Shown: positions 1 to 10,453 of the stretch, in pieces
Numbering within the stretch: position 1 is the first letter of the stretch
Layout: each line of letters begins with the position of its first letter
Assembly: GCF_038051995.1 (NCBI RefSeq)
Contig: NZ_CP150290.1
Location: 3,834,001 to 3,898,000 of the forward strand
Origin: Paenibacillus sp. FSL H8-0537
GTDB lineage: Bacteria > Bacillota > Bacilli > Paenibacillales > Paenibacillaceae
DNA length: 64,000 nt
Reading direction: 5' to 3'
Made by a program: the position numbers and the translations under genes
The notes under the pieces: model-generated
What the model was told of the DNA's origin: nothing
Seen by the model: the letters and a program-made list of their open reading frames with translations, nothing else
Databases searched by the model: none

Positions 1-131
1 AAAAACCAATTTTCATTTTTATCGTTCCCTAACTTTTGTAATAAAGGCTTATACCAGCATAGCGCGATAGCAGGCTATAGGCAATATCCGTAAAGAAGAT
101 TATCAGCAGCATACGCTCATAAACGAATACA

Positions 132-170
132 TTTTTTCAAAAAAAGAACCAACCAGACGTTCCTGATTGG
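132..170 (-). terminator. Rho-independent terminator of the M4 protease gene
   Basis: On the minus strand an 8-bp stem (CCAATCAG with CTGGTTGG, one G-U pair) closes a short loop and is followed by a T-rich run. It lies about 40 bases past the stop codon of the protease gene. Confidence 0.75.
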
Positions 171-207
171 CCTTTTTCCCTATTATATATCATTTTACTT
201 ACATTTT

Positions 208-2182
<1,975 letters not shown>

Positions 2183-2197
2183 ATGGGAGTCATATCT

Positions 2198-2731
2198 TTG
2201 CAAACACCACCTAGAAGACCGGGAACATCGCCCTATAGGCCCGGGCCGCCCTCAGCAGCGAGGCCTACCCGTGCCCAAACTCAGCGGCCAGTTGCCAATC
2301 CGCGAGTGGCCTCCGGACAAGCGACTGCAGCAGCACGCCAAGCCGTTCCTCCTGCGTCTGCTCGACCTGTACCACAACCCGCACCAGTTGCGCACAACAA
2401 ACAACCGAAAAATAGGCTGGCTTTAGCGATTATATCGCTTATTTTTGGCATTATTAGCGTATTGCTGTGTATTGGTGGCTTGCTCATCTTTATCGGAACG
2501 GCGCTAAATCCTTATGCCGATGACACAGTCGGAATGGCGAGCTTTATTATTTCTGGCATTCTTATTGTCATCTTCAGCCTGCTCGGCTTTATTTTCGGTT
2601 TAGCATCCAAGCGCTCCTCAAGCGGCAAAGGCATGGCAATTGCAGGCATTATTTTATCCGCGCCTCCACTGTTTCTGACGGTGCTTGGGGTAGGCGGCTT
2701 TATGTTTGCTGCGATATTCGCAATGTATTAA
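2198..2731 (+). CDS. Small DUF4190-like membrane protein with proline-rich N-terminus
   Basis: About 177 residues. The first 70 residues are rich in Pro, Arg, Ala and Gln and look disordered and cytoplasmic. They are followed by a hydrophobic segment (LALAIISLIFGIISVLLCIGG), a short loop, then two further hydrophobic segments ending at the C-terminus. The pattern, including the GKGMAIAGIILS stretch, resembles DUF4190 proteins of Gram-positive bacteria, whose function is unknown. An ATG exists at 2183, but GGGAG at 2185-2189 is 8 bases before a TTG at 2198, so I prefer the TTG start. The gene stands alone and is followed by a strong terminator. The family is inferred from the hydrophobic pattern. 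Confidence 0.7.
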   Translation: MQTPPRRPGTSPYRPGPPSAARPTRAQTQRPVANPRVASGQATAAARQAVPPASARPVPQPAPVAHNKQPKNRLALAIISLIFGIISVLLCIGGLLIFIGTALNPYADDTVGMASFIISGILIVIFSLLGFIFGLASKRSSSGKGMAIAGIILSAPPLFLTVLGVGGFMFAAIFAMY

Positions 2732-2761
2732 GTTAACACTTGGCAACACTTTTCTTGAAGT

Positions 2762-2811
2762 AAATAAGCCTTCGCATTCCATATGGAATGCAAAGGCTTA
2801 TTTTGTTTTTC
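2762..2811 (+). terminator. Terminator after the DUF4190-like gene, probably bidirectional
   Basis: AATAAGCCTT and GCATTCC pair with GGAATGC and AAAGGCTTATT around an ATAT loop, with one unpaired base, and TTTTGTTTTT follows. It can also serve the convergent lipoprotein gene. Confidence 0.85.
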
Positions 2812-2837
2812 TAGCTTGATATAAAACTATTGAGCTG

Positions 2838-3839
2838 CTACTGCTTCAAAATCCCTGGCAGCACTTCAATCAGCTTCTCTCTTGCAAGCGGATCAGTTGA
2901 AACGCCTAGGCTTCCATCAATAAAATAAACTTTCCCTGCTTTAACTGCCGGGAGATCTCTCCAGATCGGCTCAGTGATCATTTTTTTCGCCGCTTCGCCT
3001 TCTTCTGCATCAATGTAGACGATGAAAATGCGGTCGCCAGCCAACTCCGGAAGCATTTCGGCAGATATATCGACATAGCCATAGCCTTTTGGATCCTCAA
3101 TCAGCTTTTGAATCGGTTCAGTCGGCTTAAAGCCGTCCTTATCATAAACAAAGCTTGCTAAATAGCTGGTTGTGTATACGCTCAGCCTGTTCGCCGTTAA
3201 CATATGCTGAAATACAGAGGCTGTTTCACCCTCTTTGATCGTTCCATCCGTCACCAAAGCCTTCCACATGTCAGCCACTTTCCCATTATGCTCGTTTAGA
3301 AAAGCATCTGCCTCCTTTTCATAACCGAACCATTCGCCAATTCGTTTAATACGCTCTGCCATCGGGTCCCATTCGTTCGTTACGAGAACCGGAGCAATTT
3401 TGGACATCGCTTCAATTTGTGCGGCATCCGTAACCGAGGTAATAATAACATCCGGCTGAATCTCGATCAGCTTCTCTGCACTAATGGGCCAGCCCACATC
3501 TGCAACATCTTTAATTTTCTCTTTATATACGGCATTTTCCAAACCGCCTTGCACTAATCCCACAGGCAGAATACCAAATAACAAAATATCGCCTACCGTA
3601 TTGTCTGTATATACGACCCGCTGCGGCGAGCTAGGAATTTCTACTTTTCTGTCTGTTGAATCCGTCACGGTTTTCGTTGCTGCTACCTGTGATTCCGTAT
3701 TTCCCGTTGCGGCTGGCGCTGCTTCTCCCTGCACCGAGTTAGCCTCGTTGCTGCTGCCACAAGCGCTAATCATCGTTGCCATTAAAATAAACATAAGACT
3801 CGTCCATAACCATGGTGTCTTGTTCAATAAAGCTTTCAT
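2838..3839 (-). CDS. Iron-siderophore ABC transporter substrate-binding lipoprotein
   Basis: A 333-residue extracellular lipoprotein of the FeuA/FecB type (PF01497). It has a lipoprotein signal peptide with lipobox ISAC (Cys 27), a low-complexity Ala/Thr/Gly linker, and a binding domain opening with the family hallmark around IPSSPQRVVYTD and containing LIEIQPDVIIT. Its role is to capture a ferric siderophore and hand it to a membrane permease. I chose the ATG at 3839 because AAGGGG is about 10 bases upstream; the ATG at 3848 is too close to that site. A Fur box lies 24 bases upstream. The divergent gene encodes a matching AraC regulator. No permease or ATPase gene is nearby, so it must work with transporter subunits encoded elsewhere. 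Confidence 0.92.
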   Translation of the reverse strand: MKALLNKTPWLWTSLMFILMATMISACGSSNEANSVQGEAAPAATGNTESQVAATKTVTDSTDRKVEIPSSPQRVVYTDNTVGDILLFGILPVGLVQGGLENAVYKEKIKDVADVGWPISAEKLIEIQPDVIITSVTDAAQIEAMSKIAPVLVTNEWDPMAERIKRIGEWFGYEKEADAFLNEHNGKVADMWKALVTDGTIKEGETASVFQHMLTANRLSVYTTSYLASFVYDKDGFKPTEPIQKLIEDPKGYGYVDISAEMLPELAGDRIFIVYIDAEEGEAAKKMITEPIWRDLPAVKAGKVYFIDGSLGVSTDPLAREKLIEVLPGILKQ

Positions 3840-3862
3840 TTTGCACATTCCCCTTTATATAT

Positions 3863-3877
3863 CGATAATGATTCTCA
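3863..3877. promoter_or_regulatory. Fur box upstream of the lipoprotein gene
   Basis: CGATAATGATTCTCA matches the Bacillus 7-1-7 consensus TGATAATNATTATCA at 12 of the 14 defined positions. The same 15-mer recurs at 32502-32516 in front of the second lipoprotein. Confidence 0.8.
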
Positions 3878-4012
3878 ACATCATTTATTATATCGCTACA
3901 CTTAATTGTGCCACAATGGATAGAACGGCTGTTTTTTTGCACCAATCGGAAGGCAGATGGACGAATCGGATGCATTGTAATGAATGGACATTTCGTGTAA
4001 AATCAATTCCAT

Positions 4013-4027
4013 TGATAACTATTCTCA
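4013..4027. promoter_or_regulatory. Fur box upstream of the AraC-type regulator gene
   Basis: TGATAACTATTCTCA matches the 7-1-7 Fur consensus at 12 of 14 defined positions and ends 4 bases before the AGAGGTG ribosome site of the regulator gene. Confidence 0.7.
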
Positions 4028-4043
4028 AAAAGAGGTGTTTGTT

Positions 4044-5624
4044 TTGAATTTGAATATGCTGCATGCCACGAGCCCGGTAAACTCCCTATCCTTTCAACTG
4101 CATGGCATGCTGCAAGGCAGCTATTCTCACCCATTAATCGTACCACAGCAGGAGCTTACAACGTACACGCTGATCGTTGTACAGCAAGGGGAAGGTGTCC
4201 TGACTTGGAACAACGAAGAGCATTCCTTAATGTACGGCACCTGCTTTCTGCTAAATCCACACTGTACGATTGAGATAAAAAATACAGATCAATCCCCGCT
4301 ATCGCTGTGGATTTTAACCTTTTCCATACATACGAACGAGAGTCATCCGCCTTCCCTTTTAAACGCTGGGGAATTTAGCGTCCCGTCCTTCGAGGCGTTA
4401 ATCCGCGAGCTTAAGGAAATCGCCAAGCACCAGCATACAGCTGATGCTCAGGAGAAAATGGCTGCACATAACAGCTTTCAGAAGCTGATGGGCAGCCTGC
4501 TTCAGCATCTGGGACCGCATAAAAAAACAGAAAACTCGCGACAGGCTGTGCTGGAAATCATCGCTAAGTTGAAGGAGAATTACCAGCAGGACGTATCCGT
4601 TGAGGAGCTTGCCAGGCAAGCCAAAATCAGCATTCGCCGATTTACCCATTGGTTTAAGCTGTTGACCGGCACCAATGTATCCGGCTTTATGACCGCTTTG
4701 CGGATAAATCAAGCCAAGCAGCTGCTGCTGAGCGGCGGACGCCTGCAGGAAATTGCCGATACCGTCGGATACCGGGATGAGTTTTATTTTAATCGGCGCT
4801 TCAAGCAAACCGTAGGGATATCACCCGGCCAATTCATTCGCAATCATAAAAAACAGCAGGTTAACATTTGCGCGATGAGCTGTCTCGGCCATTTGCTTGC
4901 GCTAGGCATTCGCCCCATTGCTGCTGCCAAAAACCTGGCGAACAATTTGCATCTTCGCGAGCTAAGCTCAGATATTCATAAGGTTAACAGCATCCCTATG
5001 CAGCTTGAGGAAATAGCCAATCTTCAGCCAGAGCTCATTCTTGCCCCTTGCCAAAACGATTACGACAAGCTGTCCACCATTGCTCCGACCCTATTGTTGT
5101 CAGGTAATGAGCATAACCCGCTCTCCCTACTTCAAATGCTTGGAGAAACGTTCAATAAGCAGCAGGAGGCTGAGCAGTGGATTGTGCAATACAATCGGAA
5201 AACTGAGCGGCATAAGGCGCGATTAGCTGATATTTTTGCAAGTGACGAAACGTTCTCCTCTATTGAAATTCGCTCGGATTCGATTTATGTGTTCGGCAAT
5301 TTCTGGTGCAGAGGCGCCTACAATTTATATGACGGTCTGGAACTCGCTGCCCCAGCTATTATTCAGCGGGAAATGATTAACAAGGAAGCATACCGCATTA
5401 TTTCGGAGGAGCAGCTCCCGCTTTATGTGGGCGATCATCTCTTTTTGACGATAGTCGATCCCGATCGGTTTAAGCAATTATCCGCTACTTTATGGTGGAA
5501 ATCTCTTCCTGCAGTGAAGAATAATCACGTCTATCACACACAATTGGAAAAATTCCGCGTTAGCGACCCTATTTCGCTGCATAAGCAGCTGGATACGCAA
5601 ATGAAATTGCTGCTTGCACGCTGA
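4044..5624 (+). CDS. AraC-family regulator with siderophore-binding-protein-like sensor domain (Btr-like)
   Basis: About 526 residues with three parts: an N-terminal cupin-like AraC sensor region (1-160), an AraC double helix-turn-helix (about 168-270, with the typical VGYRDEFYFNRRFK and SPGQF motifs), and a C-terminal periplasmic-binding-protein-like domain (about 275-526). No signal peptide precedes that last domain, so it stays in the cytoplasm. The layout is that of Bacillus subtilis Btr, which senses ferric bacillibactin and activates feuABC. The divergent neighbour here is a FeuA-type lipoprotein, which supports the same job. The upstream ATG at 3984 would place the Fur box inside the coding region; AGAGGTG with 6-base spacing points to the TTG at 4044. 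The ligand cannot be told from sequence. Confidence 0.88.
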   Translation: MNLNMLHATSPVNSLSFQLHGMLQGSYSHPLIVPQQELTTYTLIVVQQGEGVLTWNNEEHSLMYGTCFLLNPHCTIEIKNTDQSPLSLWILTFSIHTNESHPPSLLNAGEFSVPSFEALIRELKEIAKHQHTADAQEKMAAHNSFQKLMGSLLQHLGPHKKTENSRQAVLEIIAKLKENYQQDVSVEELARQAKISIRRFTHWFKLLTGTNVSGFMTALRINQAKQLLLSGGRLQEIADTVGYRDEFYFNRRFKQTVGISPGQFIRNHKKQQVNICAMSCLGHLLALGIRPIAAAKNLANNLHLRELSSDIHKVNSIPMQLEEIANLQPELILAPCQNDYDKLSTIAPTLLLSGNEHNPLSLLQMLGETFNKQQEAEQWIVQYNRKTERHKARLADIFASDETFSSIEIRSDSIYVFGNFWCRGAYNLYDGLELAAPAIIQREMINKEAYRIISEEQLPLYVGDHLFLTIVDPDRFKQLSATLWWKSLPAVKNNHVYHTQLEKFRVSDPISLHKQLDTQMKLLLAR

Positions 5625-5661
5625 TTACGCTAATTAAGAAGCTTCAAGGCTGATTTCAGCT

Positions 5662-5730
5662 TGCATTCAACAGATCATGCTTGTATACAAAAGAAAGAAC
5701 GTCGAGCCCAACGCTCGTCGTTCTTTTGTT
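5662..5730. terminator. Terminator with upstream repeat arm
   Basis: AAAGAACG-T-CGAGC pairs with GCTCG-T-CGTTCTTT and is followed by TGTT. It is bidirectional and lies between the convergent regulator and MFS genes. The 25-30 bases before the stem resemble those before the terminator at 8036-8079. Confidence 0.75.
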
Positions 5731-5812
5731 CACTTGCAATCCTATTGGACCTTAAACCTCATGTGACCATCTTACCTTCAGGCTCTGGAACTATACAGCT
5801 TAGTTAACCTGC

Positions 5813-7330
5813 TCATGAAGCCTGCTTGGCAGCGGATTGTGCATTAGGAGTGCTTTGCCTGCCTGGCCCTGCAACGAATGCAGCCACAATGCCAAGAACA
5901 GCGAAGACCATACTTAGCATAAATCCATGATTAATCGCGGTTCCCAAAGAATCACGTACGAAAGCAATAATATCTTGCGGAACATTGCCTGCCCCTCGCA
6001 CGAGCTGTTCTGGATTCGCCAGCGTTGCGATCTGATCTTGCGGAATGTGGTGCTCAGCCGCTCCATCCGACAGCAGCGTCTTCAAGTTGTTGTTGACTAT
6101 GGTCGCCATGATCGATGCGCCGAGAACGCCGCCAATGCTGCGCCAGAAACCAACGATGGACGAGCTAATGCCAATGTATTTGCGTTCCACGCTTGCCGCC
6201 ATAGCTGTCTGCGACATGCTCATCAAAGGGCCGATAGCTCCGAGCCCAAGCAGTATCATCAGACTAATCATATACCACTTGGAAGCATCATGGCTAACCG
6301 TACTAAGCAAGTAGCTCACGACAACTCCGGCTGCCATTGTGAAAGCAATAAGCGTCCGATAAGCAAATTTGGATTGCAAAAAGCCAAACAAAACCGCTCC
6401 GGATATTAACGAAACCATCATCGGAGTCAACAAAGCGTTGGAGTTTTCCTGCCCTAATACAGCGGTTGAGAAAATCGGCAAATAAGCAATGGCCGAAAAC
6501 ATAATCGCTCCCTGACAGAGACAAGCGAGACATAGCCCGACGACCATCCGATTTTTGAACAAAACTAAGGGCAATATCGGCTCCTCTGCACGCAGCTCAA
6601 CGGATATGAACAGCAAGCCCACGATAACCGACACCGCGAACAGCGATAAAATCTGCCAAGACGTCCACGCGTAGTCCTTGCCACCCCACTCCAAAGCGAG
6701 CATCAAGGAAATGGTGCAAATGATGAGGAATGCCGTTCCTAAATAATCGATTTTTGGCTTCCGCTCCGAACGAGATTCCTTGAGGGCAAAGAGCAATACA
6801 AGAAAGGATACGATGCCAATCGGAACATTGACGTAAAAGCACCATCTCCAGCCCCAAGCCTCTGATAACAACGTCCCGATTTGCGGTCCTGCAACGGAAG
6901 ACAAGCCGAAGATACCAGCAAAAACGCCAGCCATTTTGGAAGCTTGCTTCGGATCGGCAAACACCGTGTAAATGATCGTAAAGCTGATTGGCAGCAGCGC
7001 CCCCGCACCAATTCCTTGAATAGCCCGGAACACGATTAATTGTGTGATATCCTGCGCCATGCCGCATAAGGCTGAACCAAGGAGGAAAATCGATATGCCA
7101 ATGAGATAAAATAGCTTGCGGCCGAATAAATCGGACATTTTGCCAAAAACGAGCATCATGCTCGTTGACGCGAGCATATAGGCGGTAAATACCCAGCTGA
7201 CCTGCTCAAATCCGCCAATGTCCTTAATAATATGGCTCAGTGCCGCAGAGGTAATCGTGTTGTCGAGAGACGACATTAGCAGGCCGAGTGCCATTGCCAA
7301 TATGATCAGCCCTGTTTTTTCCTTGTTCAT
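5813..7330 (-). CDS. MFS drug:H+ antiporter, DHA2 (EmrB/QacA) family
   Basis: 505 residues with 14 predicted membrane segments. Family signs are the LDNTITSAALSHI motif in helix 1 (motif D1), the loop motif GKMSDLFGRKLFY (motif A) and RAIQGIGAGALLP. It should export a drug-like compound using the proton gradient across the cytoplasmic membrane. A clear AAGGAGAAGGGG ribosome site precedes the ATG. It lies 36 bases downstream of the stop of a PadR regulator in the same direction, so the two form an operon, and PadR repression relieved by the exported drug is the expected control. The substrate is unknown. Confidence 0.92.
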   Translation of the reverse strand: MNKEKTGLIILAMALGLLMSSLDNTITSAALSHIIKDIGGFEQVSWVFTAYMLASTSMMLVFGKMSDLFGRKLFYLIGISIFLLGSALCGMAQDITQLIVFRAIQGIGAGALLPISFTIIYTVFADPKQASKMAGVFAGIFGLSSVAGPQIGTLLSEAWGWRWCFYVNVPIGIVSFLVLLFALKESRSERKPKIDYLGTAFLIICTISLMLALEWGGKDYAWTSWQILSLFAVSVIVGLLFISVELRAEEPILPLVLFKNRMVVGLCLACLCQGAIMFSAIAYLPIFSTAVLGQENSNALLTPMMVSLISGAVLFGFLQSKFAYRTLIAFTMAAGVVVSYLLSTVSHDASKWYMISLMILLGLGAIGPLMSMSQTAMAASVERKYIGISSSIVGFWRSIGGVLGASIMATIVNNNLKTLLSDGAAEHHIPQDQIATLANPEQLVRGAGNVPQDIIAFVRDSLGTAINHGFMLSMVFAVLGIVAAFVAGPGRQSTPNAQSAAKQAS

Positions 7331-7346
7331 GTTGAACCCCTTCTCC

Positions 7347-7868
7347 TTATAATTGAGCTTTCAGCTTCTGTAATCCTTCTACCAAAATTCGATGGGAGCT
7401 CTCCTGATTGGCAATACCGATTGTGATACACAGCTCTTGGGTAGCATTCATGTTGGGTTTCCAATTTGCATAATCTGCCGTTAATTGGGCAATCTCTTCC
7501 TCCTGTTTGGCAATCGTTTTCTCCAGCCATTGAATCACTTGCTCCTGATCTGCCCATTTTCCAAAAACGAGCCTCACCATAAAATCGGATTTCGTTTCCA
7601 CAGCCTGGATATCGCTTTTTAAATAAAGCATAAACTGCTCCCGGCCCGCTTCTGTAATTGTATATACGTTTTTATTCGGCTTGCCGTCCTGCAAAATGCT
7701 CTCCTTCGTAATTAATCCCTGTTTCTCCATCTTGCCGAGCGTCGGATAAATCGTTCCATAGCTGGCGTTGTAAAAATACGAAAACAGCGTTTCAAATTTG
7801 TGCTTGATTTCGTAGCCCGAACAATTTTCATCCATTAAAATACCCAAAATCACATCTTGGCTGTTCAA
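7347..7868 (-). CDS. PadR-family transcriptional regulator
   Basis: About 173 residues: an N-terminal winged helix (GYEIKHKFE, YGTIYPTLGKMEKQGLI, PNKNVYTITEAG) typical of PadR, and a C-terminal helical dimerisation region with the IAKQEEEIAQL coiled-coil stretch, as in PadR subfamily 1. The TTG at 7868 is preferred over the ATG at 7898 because AAGGTGGGG lies 6-8 bases before it and the resulting start (MNSQDVILGIL) is the family norm. It is first in an operon with the MFS pump, only 16 bases apart, and probably represses both. Direct repeats over the promoter are candidate operators. Confidence 0.88.
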   Translation of the reverse strand: MNSQDVILGILMDENCSGYEIKHKFETLFSYFYNASYGTIYPTLGKMEKQGLITKESILQDGKPNKNVYTITEAGREQFMLYLKSDIQAVETKSDFMVRLVFGKWADQEQVIQWLEKTIAKQEEEIAQLTADYANWKPNMNATQELCITIGIANQESSHRILVEGLQKLKAQL

Positions 7869-7909
7869 AAAATTCCCCACCTTCTTTGTAAATATCATTG
7901 TGTAAACCT

Positions 7910-7959
7910 ATATTAACATAAAGCATATATCAGTTCAACATATAAATGTTCAACATATA
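7910..7959 (-). promoter_or_regulatory. Promoter of the padR-MFS operon with paired direct repeats
   Basis: Reading the minus strand, TTGAAC (7933-7938) and TAATAT (7910-7915) are 17 bases apart, a good sigma-A promoter. GTTCAACATATA occurs twice (plus strand 7933-7944 and 7948-7959), 15 bases apart, and the first copy overlaps the -35 box. They are likely PadR binding sites. Confidence 0.6.
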
Positions 7960-8035
7960 CCGGTAAACGATATGAACAGTAGTCAAGCAGCTTCATGGCT
8001 AAATTCGTTATGCATTCAGCAGTTCATGCCTGTAT

Positions 8036-8079
8036 GCAACAAAAAGAACGGTGATCCAATGCTCACCGTTCTTTTTGTT
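8036..8079. terminator. Bidirectional terminator
   Basis: AACAAAAAGAACGGTGA pairs perfectly with TCACCGTTCTTTTTGTT around an 8-base loop. It ends the minus-strand flavoprotein gene, and its T-run works on both strands. Confidence 0.85.
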
Positions 8080-8107
8080 CACTATTATTTTTAATCTATT
8101 CGGCTGG

Positions 8108-9157
8108 CTATTCGCTCTCTTCGTCCTCCGTTACGCCTAACGCGCGATTTTTCTCTTTAAACTTCTCATTATGCGAGGATACATAGGCCATCATCGGGGC
8201 TTCCGGGTCCAAATATTGCTTGGCGCTATTGAGTGCCATAATGCCATCCGTAAATGTGCCAGCGATCAGCTCAACTTTACTGCCATAGGTTACGAAATCG
8301 CCTGCGGCAAATACGCCCAGCAAATTCGTTTCCATATGTTCGCCGACGGTTACATGCCACGCTCCGAGGTCAAGACCCCAGCCCTCCACTGGCCCGAAAT
8401 CGCATTTCATCCCGTGATTGACGATCACCGCATCGACTTCCAGCAGCTCACGCTCGCCTGTTTCCAAATGAGCGATGGTCACCTGATTAATGCTAGTCCC
8501 ATTACTGCTTTGCAGAGCTTCTACGGTATAAGGCGTACATATTTTCACCGAGGAGCTTCTCATGTTCGAGACGTTTCGCTCATGTCCGCCGAATTGGCTG
8601 CGGCGATGTACAACAGTGACGCTTGCTGCAATCGGTTCTAGTTCATTCGCCCAATCAACTGCCGAATCGCCACCTCCCGAAATGAGCACATGCTTGCCGC
8701 GGAAGCCTTCCAACTCCTGAACGGTGTAATACAAATTCGTTACTTCGAAACGGTCTGCTCCTTCGATTTCCAGCTTGACCAGCTTGCGGGCTCCATAACC
8801 TATGGCCAAAATAACGGTTTTCGTATGATGCTGCTCGCCGCTCGATGCCGTCAGCACAATCGTGCCATCCTCCTGCCGCTCAAAGCCTGAAATTTGCTGG
8901 CCAAGTACGATCGTTGGCTCGAAGGTTTTCGCTTGTTCTACTAATTGAGCGATCAATTTTTCTCCACGGATCGGGGTTATCCCCCCTACATCCCAGATCA
9001 TTTTTTCAGGATAGGTTAGAATTCGTCCTCCGAGCTCCGGCTGTGATTCGATCAGCTTTGTTTTCAAGTCGCGCATGCCGCTATAAAAGGTTGTGTACAA
9101 TCCAGCCGGACCGCCACCGATTATCGTTACATCATAAAGCTCCAATTGTTTATTCAT
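8108..9157 (-). CDS. NAD(P)/FAD flavoprotein, ferredoxin-NADP+ reductase type 2 (YumC/YcgT-like)
   Basis: 349 residues. It has an FAD-binding [14 protein letters not shown] motif at the N-terminus, a NAD(P)-binding GGGDSAVDW motif in the middle, and a C-terminal FAD motif with VFAAGDF. The redox CxxC of thioredoxin reductase is absent where it would lie, which fits the bacillary ferredoxin/flavodoxin-NADP reductases (YumC/YcgT) that pass electrons between NADPH and ferredoxin or flavodoxin. The start at 9157 is set by GGAGG with 6-base spacing; the upstream in-frame ATGs lack a site and add a non-homologous tail. It stands alone. The exact partner is not shown by sequence. Confidence 0.88.
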   Translation of the reverse strand: MNKQLELYDVTIIGGGPAGLYTTFYSGMRDLKTKLIESQPELGGRILTYPEKMIWDVGGITPIRGEKLIAQLVEQAKTFEPTIVLGQQISGFERQEDGTIVLTASSGEQHHTKTVILAIGYGARKLVKLEIEGADRFEVTNLYYTVQELEGFRGKHVLISGGGDSAVDWANELEPIAASVTVVHRRSQFGGHERNVSNMRSSSVKICTPYTVEALQSSNGTSINQVTIAHLETGERELLEVDAVIVNHGMKCDFGPVEGWGLDLGAWHVTVGEHMETNLLGVFAAGDFVTYGSKVELIAGTFTDGIMALNSAKQYLDPEAPMMAYVSSHNEKFKEKNRALGVTEDEESE

Positions 9158-9286
9158 CTTCTGCCTCCAGCTTCTATAAGTTCGCTGGTAGTATAGATTC
9201 ATTTTCCGCTGCTGACAATGGACACAACTGCTTGCCTTAACCAGATAGCCAGCCTTAAAGTACAAAGTAGAAAGCAAGCCGGCAGA

Positions 9287-9320
9287 TTAGGGCGTGTCTG
9301 AAAACCCGTTCAGTGGCACC
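9287..9320. repeat. 34-bp dispersed repeat, copy 1
   Basis: The 34 bases starting TTAGGGCGTGTCTGAAAACC and ending GTGGCACC are repeated without mismatch at 28135-28168. Both copies lie in non-coding DNA. The sequence looks like the outer end of an insertion sequence or small MITE. Confidence 0.75.
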
Positions 9321-9389
9321 ATTTGTTTCTTTTCCTCCAACCCCCTATAATCGAAAGAACATATAGATGAGGAAAGTAGGAAAATAAAG

Positions 9390-10334
9390 ATGAACCTGTC
9401 ATCATTGCTCCCGGCTATTGAGCCGCTGGATTTAAGGAGCTGCCTGGTGTCATATAATGGCAAGCTTATCATTGAGCATTACCGAAATGAGCGTACGAGA
9501 GAAGAAATTGCAAAAGTTAATTCCTGTACCAAAAGCGTCGTTTCTGCGCTGATTTGTATCGCGATGGACAAGCAGCTTCTACTGGGGGCATCGACGCCCG
9601 CCGCTTCATTTTTCCCCCAGCTTGCTGAAGATCCTGATCCGCGAAAACAAGCGATCACGCTGGAGCATCTATTAACGATGTCTGCTGGCTTCAACTGGAC
9701 GGAGTTCGGCGGGCAAAACTCCTTCCCCCGCATGACGCAAACGCCAAACTGGATTCAATTTGCCTTGGAGCAGCCTTTGTCGGAGGAGCCTGGCTCACGA
9801 ATGGAGTACAACTCTGGCCTCTCACAAATGCTGTCCGCCCTTCTCGCACAAGCAAGCGGCATGACCACTGCTGCATTTGCCGAGCGTTACCTGTTCCAGC
9901 CTTTAGGCATTACTCAATATGAATGGGAACATGATCCACAGGGCATTCATACAGGGGGCTTCGGACTAAGACTGCTGCCTGCCGATATGCTGAAGCTGGG
10001 AGAGCTGTATTTGCAGCAGGGTAAATGGAATGGACAGCAGCTTATCTCTCAAGCTTTAGTAGAACGCTCTGTCTATCCGGCAATAGCCGCCGAGTCTCCT
10101 CGTCATGGCCAGTACGGCTGGCATTGGTGGGTCGATTCTTATTCAGCAGCTGCGGACTCCGCTTCGCCTTCTGCTTTCGATTTTTATTATGCTTTAGGAT
10201 TTGGCGGACAGACGATTACCGTTGTTCCCAGCCTCCATATCGTCGCAGTCGTCACCAATGACAGGCTGAAAAGAGGCAAGCCTCCAGCGGATGTTTTCCG
10301 CCAGCACATTGCGCCGCTGCTCATACAGCAATAA
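9390..10334 (+). CDS. Serine hydrolase of the beta-lactamase / class C penicillin-binding family
   Basis: 314 residues of the PF00144 fold. The nucleophile motif SxxK is seen as SCTK in VNSCTKSVVSALI, the second motif YxN/S as EYNSG, and the third KTG-like box as FGGQ near the C-terminus. LEHLLTMSAGFNW is the usual motif following the SxxK helix. There is no signal peptide, so it is likely cytoplasmic, unlike secreted AmpC. Family members are esterases, D-amino acid peptidases or nylon-oligomer hydrolases, so the substrate is open. The ATG follows an AGTAGGAAAA site. It is a single gene with a terminator. Confidence 0.85.
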   Translation: MNLSSLLPAIEPLDLRSCLVSYNGKLIIEHYRNERTREEIAKVNSCTKSVVSALICIAMDKQLLLGASTPAASFFPQLAEDPDPRKQAITLEHLLTMSAGFNWTEFGGQNSFPRMTQTPNWIQFALEQPLSEEPGSRMEYNSGLSQMLSALLAQASGMTTAAFAERYLFQPLGITQYEWEHDPQGIHTGGFGLRLLPADMLKLGELYLQQGKWNGQQLISQALVERSVYPAIAAESPRHGQYGWHWWVDSYSAAADSASPSAFDFYYALGFGGQTITVVPSLHIVAVVTNDRLKRGKPPADVFRQHIAPLLIQQ

Positions 10335-10344
10335 TTTGAAAACC

Positions 10345-10376
10345 AAGACAACCTCCCTCGTGGACGTTGTCTTTTT
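10345..10376 (+). terminator. Terminator after the serine hydrolase gene
   Basis: AAGACAAC pairs with GTTGTCTT around a 13-base loop, and the T-run continues downstream. Confidence 0.7.
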
Positions 10377-10453
10377 ATGTCGTATAGTTTTCCAGAGCGC
10401 AAGCCATACTGGTAAATGTAAGAAACCAGAACATGGAAACTAGGTGAGCGCAC

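Noticed and set aside
3484..4047. Long plus-strand open frame over the lipoprotein gene
   Set aside because: It lies antisense to the lipoprotein and across the Fur promoter region, with no family likeness or ribosome site.
5927..6409. 160-codon plus-strand open frame inside the MFS gene
   Set aside because: It is the antisense of a clear 14-helix transporter and has an unnatural Arg/His/Asn-rich composition.
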